Source: Deltaproteobacteria bacterium
GTDB taxonomy: Bacteria > Myxococcota_A > UBA796 > SXON01
Direction: 5' to 3'
DNA: 58,654 nt
Assembly: GCA_947490345.1 (NCBI GenBank)
Contig: CANLGL010000029.1
Span: 1 to 58,654 of the forward strand
How positions within the stretch are numbered: position 1 is the stretch's first letter; the number at the start of each line of letters is the position of its first letter. Positions 24,228-32,971 of the stretch are shown piece by piece. The translations under genes and the position numbers were made by a program. The notes under the pieces were generated by a model that ran no database searches, was not told the DNA's origin, and saw nothing but the letters and a program-made list of their open reading frames with translations.

Positions 24228-25076
24228 CTACCAGCCATAGAACCCCTGGCCGGACTTCTGGCCGAGCTTCCCCTCGGCCACCATCCGGCGCATCAGCTCC
24301 GGCGGCGTGAATGCGGGATTGCCCAGCTCACGCGCGAGGTAGTCGCCGATGGCGAGCCGCACGTCCAGACCCACCATGTCGGTGAGGCGGAGCGGGCCGA
24401 CCGGGTGGCGGTACCCGAGCACCATCGCCTTGTCGATGTCTTCGGCACTCGCGACGCCCTGTTCGACCATGCGGATGGCCTCCATGCCGATGCAGACTCC
24501 GAGGCGTGAGGTCGCGAAACCGGGGAAGTCCTGGACGGTGATGCACTCCTTCCCGATGCGTTGGCCCCAGGCCTGCGTGCGTTCCAGCACGTCGGCCCGC
24601 GTGCCCCGGTGCACCACGATCTCCAAGAGCGTCATGATGTGGACGGGGTTGAAGAAGTGGGTTCCGACCACCCGCGAGGGGTCGGCCAGGACCGAGGCGA
24701 TAGCGGCGACGCTCAACGACGAAGTGTTGGTGGCCAGCACCGCCTCCGGCCCGAGGACCGCTTCGAGCTCGCGGAACAGCTCCTGCTTCACCGACAGCTT
24801 CTCGGGCACCGCCTCGACCACGATGTCGCAACCACCGAGGTCGCGCAGGGACGTGCTCAGCCCGATCCGGGCCAGGCCCGCGTCGCGGTCCTCACGGGTG
24901 ACCTTGCCCTTCTCTACACCCTTGTGGAGGTTGGCGGTGATCTTACGCAGCCCGGCATCGACGCGCGGCTGGTCGATGTCGAAGAGGATGACGCTCTGGC
25001 CGGCCATGGCGCAGACGTGCGCGATGCCATGGCCCATGGTTCCCGCACCGATGACACCGACAGTTGAGAAGGACAA
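24228..25076 (-). CDS. 3-hydroxyacyl-CoA (3-hydroxybutyryl-CoA) dehydrogenase
   Basis: This 282-residue NAD-dependent enzyme oxidises (S)-3-hydroxyacyl-CoA in beta-oxidation or butyrate-type metabolism. VGVIGAGTMGHGIAHVCAMA is the Rossmann motif, IVVEAVPEKL and LATNTSSLSV follow, and the catalytic His is in THFFNPVHIM. The C-terminal helical domain has DFPGFATSRLG and HPVGPLRLTDMVGLD. The frame is open to 25169, but that would overlap the GGDEF gene end (25105) and exceed the family length, so TTG at 25076 was chosen; its Shine-Dalgarno is weak. It follows the GGDEF gene by about 28 bases and converges with the FG-GAP gene. Confidence 0.93.
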   Translation of the reverse strand: MSFSTVGVIGAGTMGHGIAHVCAMAGQSVILFDIDQPRVDAGLRKITANLHKGVEKGKVTREDRDAGLARIGLSTSLRDLGGCDIVVEAVPEKLSVKQELFRELEAVLGPEAVLATNTSSLSVAAIASVLADPSRVVGTHFFNPVHIMTLLEIVVHRGTRADVLERTQAWGQRIGKECITVQDFPGFATSRLGVCIGMEAIRMVEQGVASAEDIDKAMVLGYRHPVGPLRLTDMVGLDVRLAIGDYLARELGNPAFTPPELMRRMVAEGKLGQKSGQGFYGW

Positions 25077-25104
25077 GAGGGGATCCGGGATGGCGCCCGG
25101 GCTA

Positions 25105-26409
25105 TCATCCCGCGCAGACAACCCGGTCCCGTCCGGCGCGTTTCGCCTCGTAGAGGGCGTCATCGGCACGGGAGACTAGCGCGGCCCCGTCACGTTCGTT
25201 GTCGTCGGCTTCCGCGGCGCCGATCGACACCGTGACCGCGAGCGGCCGTCCTTCGTGCGCCCCTCGCCACGCCGCGATGGCCACCCGCAGTCGCTCGGCG
25301 ACGCCCGCTGCGGCAGCCTGGTCCGTTCGCGGCATGATCACCAAGAACTCCTCGCCACCCCAGCGAACCGCGATGTCGGTGGCGCGAAGCGTCTGCTGGA
25401 TGACGCGAGCGACGCCGGCCAGGACGACGTCCCCGCCGGGGTGCCCGTGCTCGTCGTTGACGAGCTTGAAGTGGTCGAGGTCGAGCATCAGGACCGTGGT
25501 GGGCGCCGCGTAGCGGGCTCCGAAGGCGAGCACCTCGCCGAGTCGGTGCAAACCAAAGCCCCGCGCATACAGCCCCGTGAGCGTGTCATGCGCCGAACGC
25601 TGGAACAGCACCGCATTGCTCAGCGCCTGTCCGAAAAGGCCGGCGACGACGGCGCCGAGGTCGTCAAACGCGGATGGGAGCTCGGCTTTCTCCACGTACA
25701 ACGCGCCGGCCGTGCCACCGTTGCCCGCGATGCCGACGACGATGGCGTCCTCGATGCGCTCCAGGCGCTCCGGCGCTCCAAATACGCGTGCCACCGCCTC
25801 GACGACTGGGACCGGCAGGTCGAGATCGCTCTGGAGCCCACGCAGGCTGCCAACGCCCGCGTAGTGGAGAGGGTCTGCGGCGCTGAAGCGAACGACGACC
25901 GCTCCCGCTGAGCCTCGTGCGGCCAATAGCTCTACGAAGCCGATGAGGCCGTGCTCAGTGACCTCCTCGGGCGTGCGCAGACTGCTCATCGTGGAGGCCA
26001 GCCCCAGCATCCGGTGGAGCACCTCCTGATGACGACGAAGCTCCGCGCGCTCGGCGGTGCGCCTGGCGGCCGAGTGGATGGTGGCGCGGAGTTGGGACGG
26101 GGTGTGGTTGGCGGGGAGCCAGGCGTGAACGCCGAGGCCGAACACGACCCCTTCCGGCGGTGCGACGTCGCTTGCCAAAACCACGGCCGCGCCGCGGCCG
26201 TAAAGGCTCGGCAAAAGCGAAGGGGCTGGCTCGATAAGTAGGACCACCTCCGGATCCCATTCGTCGAGGAGCGCCACGAGCCCGTCGGCCGTATGGACCG
26301 TCCGAGCTTCCCAACCGCTGAACTCGGGAGGCTGCCGTCCGGCCTGCACGTGGATCGCGACCCGGAGGTGTGCAGCGGAGGGTGCGGGTGCGGCGGGACT
26401 CACCTGCAC
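25105..26409 (-). CDS. Diguanylate cyclase (GGDEF domain) with receiver-like and GAF-like regions
   Basis: This protein of 434 residues starts at GTG. Residues about 275-434 form a GGDEF domain that should make cyclic di-GMP from two GTP: DTLTGLYARGF, LMLDLDHFKLVNDEHGHPGG and the active-site loop RWGGEEFLV (GGEEF, a functional variant) are all present. The first 110 residues look like a degenerate receiver (PEVVLLIEPAP, AAVVLASDVAPPEG), and about 150-265 resemble a GAF sensor. There are no membrane segments, so it acts in the cytoplasm. The start lies 27 bases from the divergent OPT gene, so both promoters must overlap the opposing coding ends. It could supply the PilZ protein encoded at 8048-8836. 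Confidence 0.93.
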   Translation of the reverse strand: MQVSPAAPAPSAAHLRVAIHVQAGRQPPEFSGWEARTVHTADGLVALLDEWDPEVVLLIEPAPSLLPSLYGRGAAVVLASDVAPPEGVVFGLGVHAWLPANHTPSQLRATIHSAARRTAERAELRRHQEVLHRMLGLASTMSSLRTPEEVTEHGLIGFVELLAARGSAGAVVVRFSAADPLHYAGVGSLRGLQSDLDLPVPVVEAVARVFGAPERLERIEDAIVVGIAGNGGTAGALYVEKAELPSAFDDLGAVVAGLFGQALSNAVLFQRSAHDTLTGLYARGFGLHRLGEVLAFGARYAAPTTVLMLDLDHFKLVNDEHGHPGGDVVLAGVARVIQQTLRATDIAVRWGGEEFLVIMPRTDQAAAAGVAERLRVAIAAWRGAHEGRPLAVTVSIGAAEADDNERDGAALVSRADDALYEAKRAGRDRVVCAG

Positions 26410-26436
26410 GCTCTATCGGTCATGTAGGATGCGTGC

Positions 26437-28323
26437 ATGACCCTTGACCCGACTCGCCAGCTGACGCTGCGCGCGGCCTTTGCCGGCTCGCTGCTCGGCG
26501 GCGCCATGTGCCTTTCGAATCTCTACACCGCGCTCAAGATTGGCTGGAGCTTCGGGGTCGCCATCACCTCCGGCGTGCTCGCGTGGGCCATCTTCATGGC
26601 GCTTTTGCGCTTGAAGATCGTGCGCACCGGCTTCGGCCTGCTCGAAAACAACGCGATGCAGTCCGTCGCGAGCTGCGCCGGGTACATGGTCGGCGGCGGT
26701 GCGACGGCGGCGATTCCCGCGATGATGATGATCAACGCGGAGGCGGGCGTCGAAACGCGGTTGAACTCCTGGCAACTGTTCGCTTGGCTCACCTCGATCG
26801 CGCTGCTCGGCGTGGTCATGGCCATTCCGATGAAACAGCAGATGATCAACATCGAGGGCCTCCGATTCCCGAGCGGCATCGCGGCCGCCGAGACGCTCAA
26901 GGCGCTCCACGGTGGGGTGTCGGGCATGATTCAATCGCGACTGCTGGCCAAGGGCGCCATCGCCGGGACGTTGGTCGGGTTCTTCCGCGAGGCCCATGCG
27001 GGCTGGATTCCGTGGAACCTGCCGCAAAACCTGCCGTTCCGGATTGGGTCGCCGCTGCTGCTGCTGCCGACCGTCGTGCAGGATTGGATCCGGACCAAGC
27101 TATCGGTGGGCACCCAGGCGCTTTTGGACGCCGAGCCGATGCTTCGCGGCCGCCCGCTGTCGAAGTACACCTTCACCTTCGACACCAGCATCATCCTGGC
27201 CGCGGCGGGCGCGATCATGGGCTGGCGCGCGGCTTGGGGGATGATGCTCGGCGCGTGCGTCAACTACCTGATCCTCGGGCCGATCGTCTTTTCGCGCGGG
27301 ATCGTGCTCTGGGACCTCGGCTACAAGAACCTCGTGACCTGGAGCGTTTGGTTCGGCAGCTCCCTCCTGCTTACCAGCGGCCTGACGGCGTTCTTCTTCC
27401 AGTGGCGCAGCGTCCTCGCCGCCATCAAGAGCGTCGGCGCGGCCTTCGGCCAGAAGAAGCAGACGGAAGAGGAGGCGCGCGAGGTGCCGATGGCGTGGTT
27501 CGTGTACGGGCTGTGCATCTTCGCGCCGCTGGTCGTCGCGGCCGAGTACTACATCTTCCACATCAAGGTCTGGCTCGGCGTCGTCAGTGTCTTCCTCTCC
27601 TTCTTCATCGCCATCGTTGCCTGCCGGGTCACCGGCGAGACCGATACCACCCCCAGCGGCGCGTTGGGGAAGATCACGCAGATCACCTACGGGGTGCTCG
27701 ACCCGGGAAACGCCACGACCAACCTGATGACCGCGAACGTCACCGGCGGCGTCGGGCTTCATGCCGCCGACCTGCTGACCGATCTCAAGAGCGGCTACAT
27801 CCTCAACGCCGACCCGCGGCAGCAGTTCTGGGCGCAGCTCATTGGCGTCTTCGCCGGAGGGCTCTTCGTGGTGCCGGTGTGGAACCTGCTCATCACCGGC
27901 CCCGAGGTCTTCGGGGGCGAGAAGTTCCCGGCTCCGGGGGCGATGGCGTGGAAAGGCGTCGCGCAGATGCTCTCCCAGGGCATCGACAAGCTGCATCCGA
28001 GCGCGCAGTTGTCGATCGTGCTCGGCGCGTCCATCGGGATCGTGCTGGCGCTGGTTGATCGCACCTGGCCTCAGTTCCGGAAGTGGGTTCCTTCGGCCGC
28101 CGGCGTCGGTCTGGGGTTTACGACCCCCGCCTCCAACACGATCTCGATGTTCATCGGCGCGCTGATCGCGTTGTGGTACTCGCGCCGCAATGCCAAGGCC
28201 GACGAGACCTTGGTGCCGGTGTCGAGCGGCATCATCGCCGGGGAGAGCCTCACCGCGGTGGCGGTCACCTTGGTGACCGTGCTCGCAGGGTGGCTGGCCA
28301 CCAAGGGCTACTTCGCCGGCTGA
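26437..28323 (+). CDS. OPT-family oligopeptide transporter
   Basis: The 628-residue inner-membrane protein has about fourteen to sixteen hydrophobic segments and belongs to the OPT superfamily (peptide or metal-chelate uptake). Seen directly: RAAFAGSLLGGAMCLSNLYT at the N-terminus, the conserved GLLENNAMQSVASCAGYMVG segment, a QMINIEGLRFPSG loop that matches the family's conserved FPSG(x)A region, and later TPSGALGKITQ with NLMTANVTGG. Length and order match prokaryotic members. It is transcribed divergently from the GGDEF gene and converges with the PlsC-type gene. Confidence 0.93.
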   Translation: MTLDPTRQLTLRAAFAGSLLGGAMCLSNLYTALKIGWSFGVAITSGVLAWAIFMALLRLKIVRTGFGLLENNAMQSVASCAGYMVGGGATAAIPAMMMINAEAGVETRLNSWQLFAWLTSIALLGVVMAIPMKQQMINIEGLRFPSGIAAAETLKALHGGVSGMIQSRLLAKGAIAGTLVGFFREAHAGWIPWNLPQNLPFRIGSPLLLLPTVVQDWIRTKLSVGTQALLDAEPMLRGRPLSKYTFTFDTSIILAAAGAIMGWRAAWGMMLGACVNYLILGPIVFSRGIVLWDLGYKNLVTWSVWFGSSLLLTSGLTAFFFQWRSVLAAIKSVGAAFGQKKQTEEEAREVPMAWFVYGLCIFAPLVVAAEYYIFHIKVWLGVVSVFLSFFIAIVACRVTGETDTTPSGALGKITQITYGVLDPGNATTNLMTANVTGGVGLHAADLLTDLKSGYILNADPRQQFWAQLIGVFAGGLFVVPVWNLLITGPEVFGGEKFPAPGAMAWKGVAQMLSQGIDKLHPSAQLSIVLGASIGIVLALVDRTWPQFRKWVPSAAGVGLGFTTPASNTISMFIGALIALWYSRRNAKADETLVPVSSGIIAGESLTAVAVTLVTVLAGWLATKGYFAG

Positions 28324-28325
28324 GC

Positions 28326-29084
28326 CTACTTCGCGGCCGCCGCAAGTGGATCTGTACGCTGTGCTTCCGGTAGCGCGTCATTGACGAGCTGATGGACGTG
28401 GGCGATGTGCTCGTCGATCGTCTCCAGCTTCCAGCTCGTGGTGTCGACGGCGGGGAGCACCGTCACGGTGACCGGACCCGGGTTGAGGATCAGCGAACCC
28501 TTGAGCCAGATGTTGTGGGCGCCGCCGACGACCACCGGGACGACTGGCAGGCCGGTGGCCAGCGCAAGGTGAGCGAAGCCCTTCTTGAACCCGCGGAGTC
28601 GCCCATCGCGACTACGGGTGCCCTCGGGCCAGATCCAGATGCCGAGCCGCTTGGCGCGCACGATCTCGGCGATCCCGCGCATCGCCTCGACCGCTCGGTT
28701 GCGGTTGCCCCGATCGATGCGCAGATGTCCGGACAACAGGTAGAGCTGACCGAAGAAAGGGTAGTAGACCACTTCCTTCTTGGCGACGCCGCACGTTCCA
28801 TAAGGCGACAGCCAGATGCCCAGAAAGATGTCCAGCGGCGAGGTGTGGTTCGAGATGTAGATTGCCGGCATCGCGGCGTTCATGGCCGGGACGGGATCGC
28901 CCACGACCGTGCAGCCGGTGATCCAGACCACGAAGCGCCCCATGACGTGGCCGAAGAAGTTGCAGAAGCGGATACGCCAGGTCCGCGGCGGTAAAAGAAG
29001 GCATCCCACCGCAAACAGCGGCGCGACGATCGCCATCGCCAACAGGCCGAAGCCTTGGCGGACCAGGGAAGAAAGGACGCGCAT
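28326..29084 (-). CDS. 1-acylglycerol-3-phosphate acyltransferase-like protein (PlsC family)
   Basis: This protein of 252 residues has one or two N-terminal membrane segments (GLLAMAIVAPLFAVGCLLL). It shows the LPLAT motifs in order: NHTSPLD (the HxxxxD catalytic pair), LSGHLRIDRGNRNRA, WPEGTRSRDGRLRGFKKG and LPVVPVVVGGA. It would acylate lysophosphatidate on the inner face of the cytoplasmic membrane. The ATG at 29084 fits the membrane anchor; upstream in-frame starts add a poor leader. It is divergent from the KAS III-like gene 62 bases away. Confidence 0.9.
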   Translation of the reverse strand: MRVLSSLVRQGFGLLAMAIVAPLFAVGCLLLPPRTWRIRFCNFFGHVMGRFVVWITGCTVVGDPVPAMNAAMPAIYISNHTSPLDIFLGIWLSPYGTCGVAKKEVVYYPFFGQLYLLSGHLRIDRGNRNRAVEAMRGIAEIVRAKRLGIWIWPEGTRSRDGRLRGFKKGFAHLALATGLPVVPVVVGGAHNIWLKGSLILNPGPVTVTVLPAVDTTSWKLETIDEHIAHVHQLVNDALPEAQRTDPLAAAAK

Positions 29085-29146
29085 GGACCGAGCTTCGCAC
29101 GCTGGGGTCATGGACACGTCACCGGCCGTGCTAAAGACGGGACCCG

Positions 29147-30160
29147 GTGCCCGTCTACTTGTCGCTGCCCGTCGCGTGCCTTCCTGCGACCCGCGTGGAC
29201 AACGTCGAGGTCGCCGCGCGGGTGCGAGCGCGCTTTGCGGGTACCGCGCCGGAGTGGAAGGCGCTGGAGCGTGGGCTGCGCCTGGTCTTCCAGAGCTGCG
29301 GTACCAACGTGCGGCACATGGAGACGGCGGAGCCGAAGGCGCCCGCTCTGCACGCGGCCAGGCGGGTGGCGGAGGTTCTCGCCGAAAACCAGCTGAGCGC
29401 CGAAGCCCTCGATACCGTCATCTACGGATCGATCGCGCGCACCGTATTCGAGCCGGCGATGGCCTGTGAGGTGGCCGCCCGCGTGGGCGCGTTCGGCGCG
29501 TTGGCCTACGACATCGTCGCGGCGTGCGCCGGACCCCTCCTCGCGGTGGAGGCGGTCATGGGGAAAGCCGCCATCGACCCTGATTGGAAGCTGGGCGCCG
29601 TCGCTTCGGCGTCGTTGTCCGAGGGCCATCTCAGCTACGACATCGGGTCGTTGTCGGCGCTCGAGAGCCTGGCTGCCGGGTTGACGATCGGAAACGCATC
29701 GACGGCGATGTTGTTGGGCCGGGAGCCCTTCGTGCACGGCGGACGGGTGCTCGCCACCTACTCCCAGGGCGCCGCCCGCAACTACGAGCTTTGTAGCGTG
29801 CCGACGTCCGGGCCCTTTCGCTCAGCGCGGGCCACGCTTTTGGGGCTGGCGGCCATGGTCCCGGACCACGTGCGCACGGTGACGGCGCGCGCCGGCATCG
29901 GTGTCGATGAGGTCGACCTTTACGTGCTCCACCAGCCTTCGGACCGCGTGCTCCGCGGGGTCGCCAGAGCGCTGGGAGTCCCGGCAGAGCGGGTCCCGCA
30001 ACTGCACGGACTCCATGCGAACACCGAGGCGAGCGCGGTGCCGCTGGCGCTACGAACGCTCTACGACCAGGGGCGGCTGCGTCCGGGGATGAAGCTGTTG
30101 CTGGGGTCCGCAGCGGCGGGATTCACCCTGGCCAGCGCGGTGGTGTTGTGGGAGGGGTGA
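29147..30160 (+). CDS. Beta-ketoacyl-ACP synthase III-like thiolase-fold enzyme
   Basis: The 337-residue protein starts at GTG. It has the FabH-type catalytic triad: Cys127 in DIVAACAGPL, His262 in YVLHQPSD and Asn292 in HANTEASAVPLAL, and the C-terminal GSAAAGFTLASAVVLW glycine-rich loop. It therefore should condense an acyl primer with a malonyl-type extender or transfer an acyl group. The N-terminal half is shorter than in housekeeping FabH, which suggests a specialised paralogue. No ACP or other fatty-acid synthesis genes are adjacent; the nearest lipid gene is the divergent PlsC-like gene. Confidence 0.88.
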   Translation: MPVYLSLPVACLPATRVDNVEVAARVRARFAGTAPEWKALERGLRLVFQSCGTNVRHMETAEPKAPALHAARRVAEVLAENQLSAEALDTVIYGSIARTVFEPAMACEVAARVGAFGALAYDIVAACAGPLLAVEAVMGKAAIDPDWKLGAVASASLSEGHLSYDIGSLSALESLAAGLTIGNASTAMLLGREPFVHGGRVLATYSQGAARNYELCSVPTSGPFRSARATLLGLAAMVPDHVRTVTARAGIGVDEVDLYVLHQPSDRVLRGVARALGVPAERVPQLHGLHANTEASAVPLALRTLYDQGRLRPGMKLLLGSAAAGFTLASAVVLWEG

Positions 30161-30175
30161 GCGCCGTCCCCGCCG

Positions 30176-30958
30176 TCAGTCCGCCGACCCCGCCGGCTCC
30201 GCCTCCGGGAGCACCTCGACACCAGGGAGCATCAGCGGCTCCAGCGTCTGCCGCGAGGCGTTGAGCGTGGCGAGCTCGCCGGCGACGAAGGGGTCGGGGC
30301 TGGCCTGGACGACGCCGATGATGAACGAGCGAATCGCGCGCTTGGCGGCAAAGCCCGCTTCGTTCTCGAGCCGGCTGTCCCAGTACAGGTAGATCAGCCG
30401 CCGGCGCACCTCTGGGGCCTGCGCGACGTCGCGCCAGAGCTTGTCGAGGTCGCTCGGGATGTCCTTGTAGATGCGCTGCCCCAGATGGGAGCGCACCACC
30501 GCGTCGTTGAGCTTGCGGACATCCCCGCGCACGCTTTCGAGAAGGTCGCTCTTGATCGCGTGGTACTTCACCTTGCTGATGGTCCACCCACCGACCGAAA
30601 CGCACGCGGTCATCAACGTCGGCACGCACCAAAGGTAGTTCAGCGGCGACCCCTGGTCCGCAAACGCGTGGCCCGGGGAGTGGATGCGTGGGGGTTGCCG
30701 TCGCAGCGACACCCAGCCGTCGTCGTGGACCCAAACCTGCGGATGCCACGGGGTCTCAGCCTTGAAAACCGTGTACTCACCGTTGCGTTCGTGCCGACGG
30801 TAGCCCTCACTGCGCAGCTTCAGCGCCAACGCGTCCCGCGCTTTCTGCACGTCGGCCTCGCCGAGAACCAGCACCTCCTCGTCGACCTCGTCGTCGCCGA
30901 AGATGAACGGTTCCCCCGGTTCGGCGGCCAGCGCCGCGGCGAGCAAGATCCAGGACAT
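30176..30958 (-). CDS. Exported protein of unknown function
   Basis: This 260-residue protein starts with MSWILLAAALAAEPGEP, a minimal signal peptide. An acidic stretch (FGDDEVDEEVLVLGEAD) follows, then a mixed alpha/beta region containing HPQVWVHDDGWVSLRRQPPR. The segment PLNYLWCVPTLMTACVSVGGW could be a weak membrane segment. The C-terminal 130 residues are mostly helical with charged residues. I recognise no domain. It is followed on the opposite strand by the KAS III-like gene and preceded by the kinase gene 26 bases away, so it may share a transcript with the latter. Confidence 0.75.
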   Translation of the reverse strand: MSWILLAAALAAEPGEPFIFGDDEVDEEVLVLGEADVQKARDALALKLRSEGYRRHERNGEYTVFKAETPWHPQVWVHDDGWVSLRRQPPRIHSPGHAFADQGSPLNYLWCVPTLMTACVSVGGWTISKVKYHAIKSDLLESVRGDVRKLNDAVVRSHLGQRIYKDIPSDLDKLWRDVAQAPEVRRRLIYLYWDSRLENEAGFAAKRAIRSFIIGVVQASPDPFVAGELATLNASRQTLEPLMLPGVEVLPEAEPAGSAD

Positions 30959-30984
30959 GCGCCCTCAGATTAGCCCGCACACCG

Positions 30985-31983
30985 TCAAGCGTGCAGCAGC
31001 GCAGCAACCTGTGACCGTTGCGCCCGCGCGCTCCGGGCGAGGTTGAGCTGGCCCAGGGCGCGGTGGAGATTGTGTGCGGGACGATCAGGGAACCGATCGG
31101 CGTTCCAGCCGAAGTAGGCATCCTCGACCACGTCGCGGCAGAATCGCGCCGCCAACTCCAACGAAATCCTTTCCACCGCGTACAGGAGCCCTTCCGCCTC
31201 CTCGACAGTGACCCCCCGCACGGCGCGGTAGCCGGCGATCGCCCCCGCGAGCAGGTCCACGTCGAGGCGGGTGTCGGTCCCGTCCTCTCCCACCGGGTTG
31301 CACCAGGAGCGCCACGCGTCGCCCAGCTCGACGTCGAGCGACAGCCGGGAAAGCGTGTCCAGGTCGAGTAGACAGAGGCCGTTGCCGAGGGCGTCGAAGC
31401 GAAGGTTGGAGAGCTTGAGGTCGCCGTGTGTGTGGCGCATCGGCAGGTCCAGCCGGCCGGGCCAGGCGCGCCAGCCGTCGAGGATTCCTTCCGCGACAGG
31501 GAGCGCCGGACCGCCGCGCACCGCCGCCTCCAGCCGTTGCATATGCAGCGCGGTGTCGTGCGCGCCGGGCCGCACGTGGCGGTACTCCCACTCCAGGCTG
31601 TCGACCGCTTGGTGGAAGCGTCCGACCAGCGCCCCCGCAGCGCGCGCCCGGGCAACGCTGTCCATCTTGTGCACCGTCAGCCCCGGAACGAAGGTCTGCA
31701 GCCGCCAAGCAGCGCCATCCTCTGCGATCGCACACAGCGCCCCCTCGTCGGTGCGTACCAGTCGTGGCGTCAACAGGCCGGCGGCGGCGATGTGAGCAGT
31801 CACGGCCTCGATGTCGTCGTGCACGCTCGGCCGGAAGAGCGTGTTCACGCGCTGGAGGACGAAACGCGTGGGGCTCCCGATCAACCACGTGTGATTGATG
31901 AGCCCCGCATCCGCGCAGTCTTCGACCCGCGCGTCACGAAGGTCCCTCCAGGTGTCGGCGACCGGAAACGCCGGCGCCAACAT
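30985..31983 (-). CDS. APH-fold small-molecule kinase
   Basis: The 332-residue protein belongs to the aminoglycoside phosphotransferase/choline kinase fold. It shows the catalytic loop HTHGDLKLSNLRFD (Brenner-type HGDxxxxN) and the metal-binding LLDLDTLS. The N-lobe has NHTWLIGSPTRFVLQRVN, resembling the sugar-1-kinase branch (N-acetylhexosamine kinase-like), so phosphorylation of a sugar or amino alcohol is more likely than drug resistance. It is cytoplasmic, lies 6 bases from the small membrane-protein gene in the same direction, and is probably co-transcribed with it. Confidence 0.87.
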   Translation of the reverse strand: MLAPAFPVADTWRDLRDARVEDCADAGLINHTWLIGSPTRFVLQRVNTLFRPSVHDDIEAVTAHIAAAGLLTPRLVRTDEGALCAIAEDGAAWRLQTFVPGLTVHKMDSVARARAAGALVGRFHQAVDSLEWEYRHVRPGAHDTALHMQRLEAAVRGGPALPVAEGILDGWRAWPGRLDLPMRHTHGDLKLSNLRFDALGNGLCLLDLDTLSRLSLDVELGDAWRSWCNPVGEDGTDTRLDVDLLAGAIAGYRAVRGVTVEEAEGLLYAVERISLELAARFCRDVVEDAYFGWNADRFPDRPAHNLHRALGQLNLARSARAQRSQVAALLHA

Positions 31984-31989
31984 CGGAAG

Positions 31990-32241
31990 CTACTCGACGG
32001 CTTCGTTGTTGCCGCGGGACATGCCCATGGCCAGGAGCGCGACGGTGATGACCGCGCTGAGGCAGCAGCAGCCGTCGGCGGCGTAGTTCACGTACCCGAG
32101 CAGCGGCACCACATCGGCGGCCATGTTGGGGTCGGCCGCGATCAGCATGGTGGCGAGGGCGCCGGTACCCAGCGTGAGCCCCACGGCAAGGATCATACAC
32201 AGCAGGGTGAGGCAACCGAAACAACCAGCAGCGATCTTCAT
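31990..32241 (-). CDS. Small two-helix membrane protein, Cys-rich
   Basis: The predicted product has 83 residues and two hydrophobic helices (TLLCMILAVGLTLGTGALAT and CCCLSAVITVALLAMGM) with a short polar loop. There are five cysteines, in CFGC at the start and CCC before the second helix. No family is recognised. It is the first gene of a minus-strand pair with the kinase gene. Its length and clean hydrophobic pattern support a real gene. Confidence 0.65.
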   Translation of the reverse strand: MKIAAGCFGCLTLLCMILAVGLTLGTGALATMLIAADPNMAADVVPLLGYVNYAADGCCCLSAVITVALLAMGMSRGNNEAVE

Positions 32242-32392
32242 GGGGACACTCCGACTCGGCGCGTAGCTATACCACAGCGCTCACTGTGCAAGGTCTCGTC
32301 ACGAAAAAGCACGGAGGGCATTGGCGTTGGCCCAGCGGGAAGCCCCGCATTCTCACACGGGTTATCCGGTGCGTCCCCACTGGAGACCCCGC

Positions 32393-32914
32393 ATGCTCCG
32401 CCTGCCCGTCTGTGTCGCGCTTCTCACCCTCCTCTCCGCCTGCCCCAAGGCCCAACCCCCGGTAGAACCGCCGCCTGTTGGCGGTGACGTGGTGGAGGCG
32501 CCTCCGCCCCCGAAAGCCATCGTCCCCGAGTACGTGGCCGAGATGGCACGGAATTTCAACAAGGTCTTCTTCGATTTCGACAGCACCGAACTCAGCGCCA
32601 CCGGCAAGACTGCGCTTGACGCCAACGCCGCGATCATGGCGCAGTTCTCCGACATTCGGCTGGAGATCCAGGGCCACGCCGACGAGCGGGGCACCACCGA
32701 ATACAACCTCGCGCTCGGCCAAAAGCGCGCTGACGCCGTCGTTCGCTACCTGCTCGGTCGCGGCATCGGCTCCAGCCGGGTCAAGTCGGTCTCCTACGGC
32801 GAAGAGCGCCCGGTCGACGGCCGCGCGGTCGAGACGGCGTACGACGAGAATCGTCGCGCCGAGTTCAAGATCACCTACGGCGGTGATGCGCCGGTGGTCG
32901 GCACCACGCCGTGA
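32393..32914 (+). CDS. pal: Peptidoglycan-associated OmpA-family lipoprotein (Pal-like)
   Basis: This protein of 173 residues has a lipoprotein signal (LPVCVALLTLLSAC, lipid Cys at 16), a Pro-rich tether (PPVEPPPVGGDVVEAPPPPK) and an OmpA-C domain of normal Pal length. VFFDFDSTELSATGKTALDA and the peptidoglycan-binding core IQGHADERGTTEYNLALGQK are classic. It should anchor the outer membrane to peptidoglycan and, in the Tol-Pal complex, act in envelope constriction. TolB, TolA and the CpoB-type gene are not adjacent, so it may be a paralogue rather than the housekeeping Pal. The ATG at 32393 was chosen because homology and signal begin there. Confidence 0.93.
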   Translation: MLRLPVCVALLTLLSACPKAQPPVEPPPVGGDVVEAPPPPKAIVPEYVAEMARNFNKVFFDFDSTELSATGKTALDANAAIMAQFSDIRLEIQGHADERGTTEYNLALGQKRADAVVRYLLGRGIGSSRVKSVSYGEERPVDGRAVETAYDENRRAEFKITYGGDAPVVGTTP

Positions 32915-32921
32915 CGTCGGG

Positions 32922-32962
32922 CCTACGCCGCTGGGTGAATGCGGCCGGCCGGCCGGCGTAGG
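32922..32962 (+). terminator. Hairpin after the Pal-like gene
   Basis: CCTACGCCG (32922-32930) pairs perfectly with CGGCGTAGG (32954-32962); the loop region contains a GCCGGCCGGCCGGC self-complementary run. It starts 8 bases after the Pal stop and ends 10 bases before the next ATG. Without a T-tract it could be a weak terminator, an attenuator or an mRNA stabiliser between the two plus-strand genes. Confidence 0.45.
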
Positions 32963-32971
32963 GAATCGGCG

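Noticed and set aside
30985..31983. Aminoglycoside-resistance gene
   Set aside because: The APH fold is clear but the N-lobe looks like the sugar-kinase branch and the context is not a resistance region.
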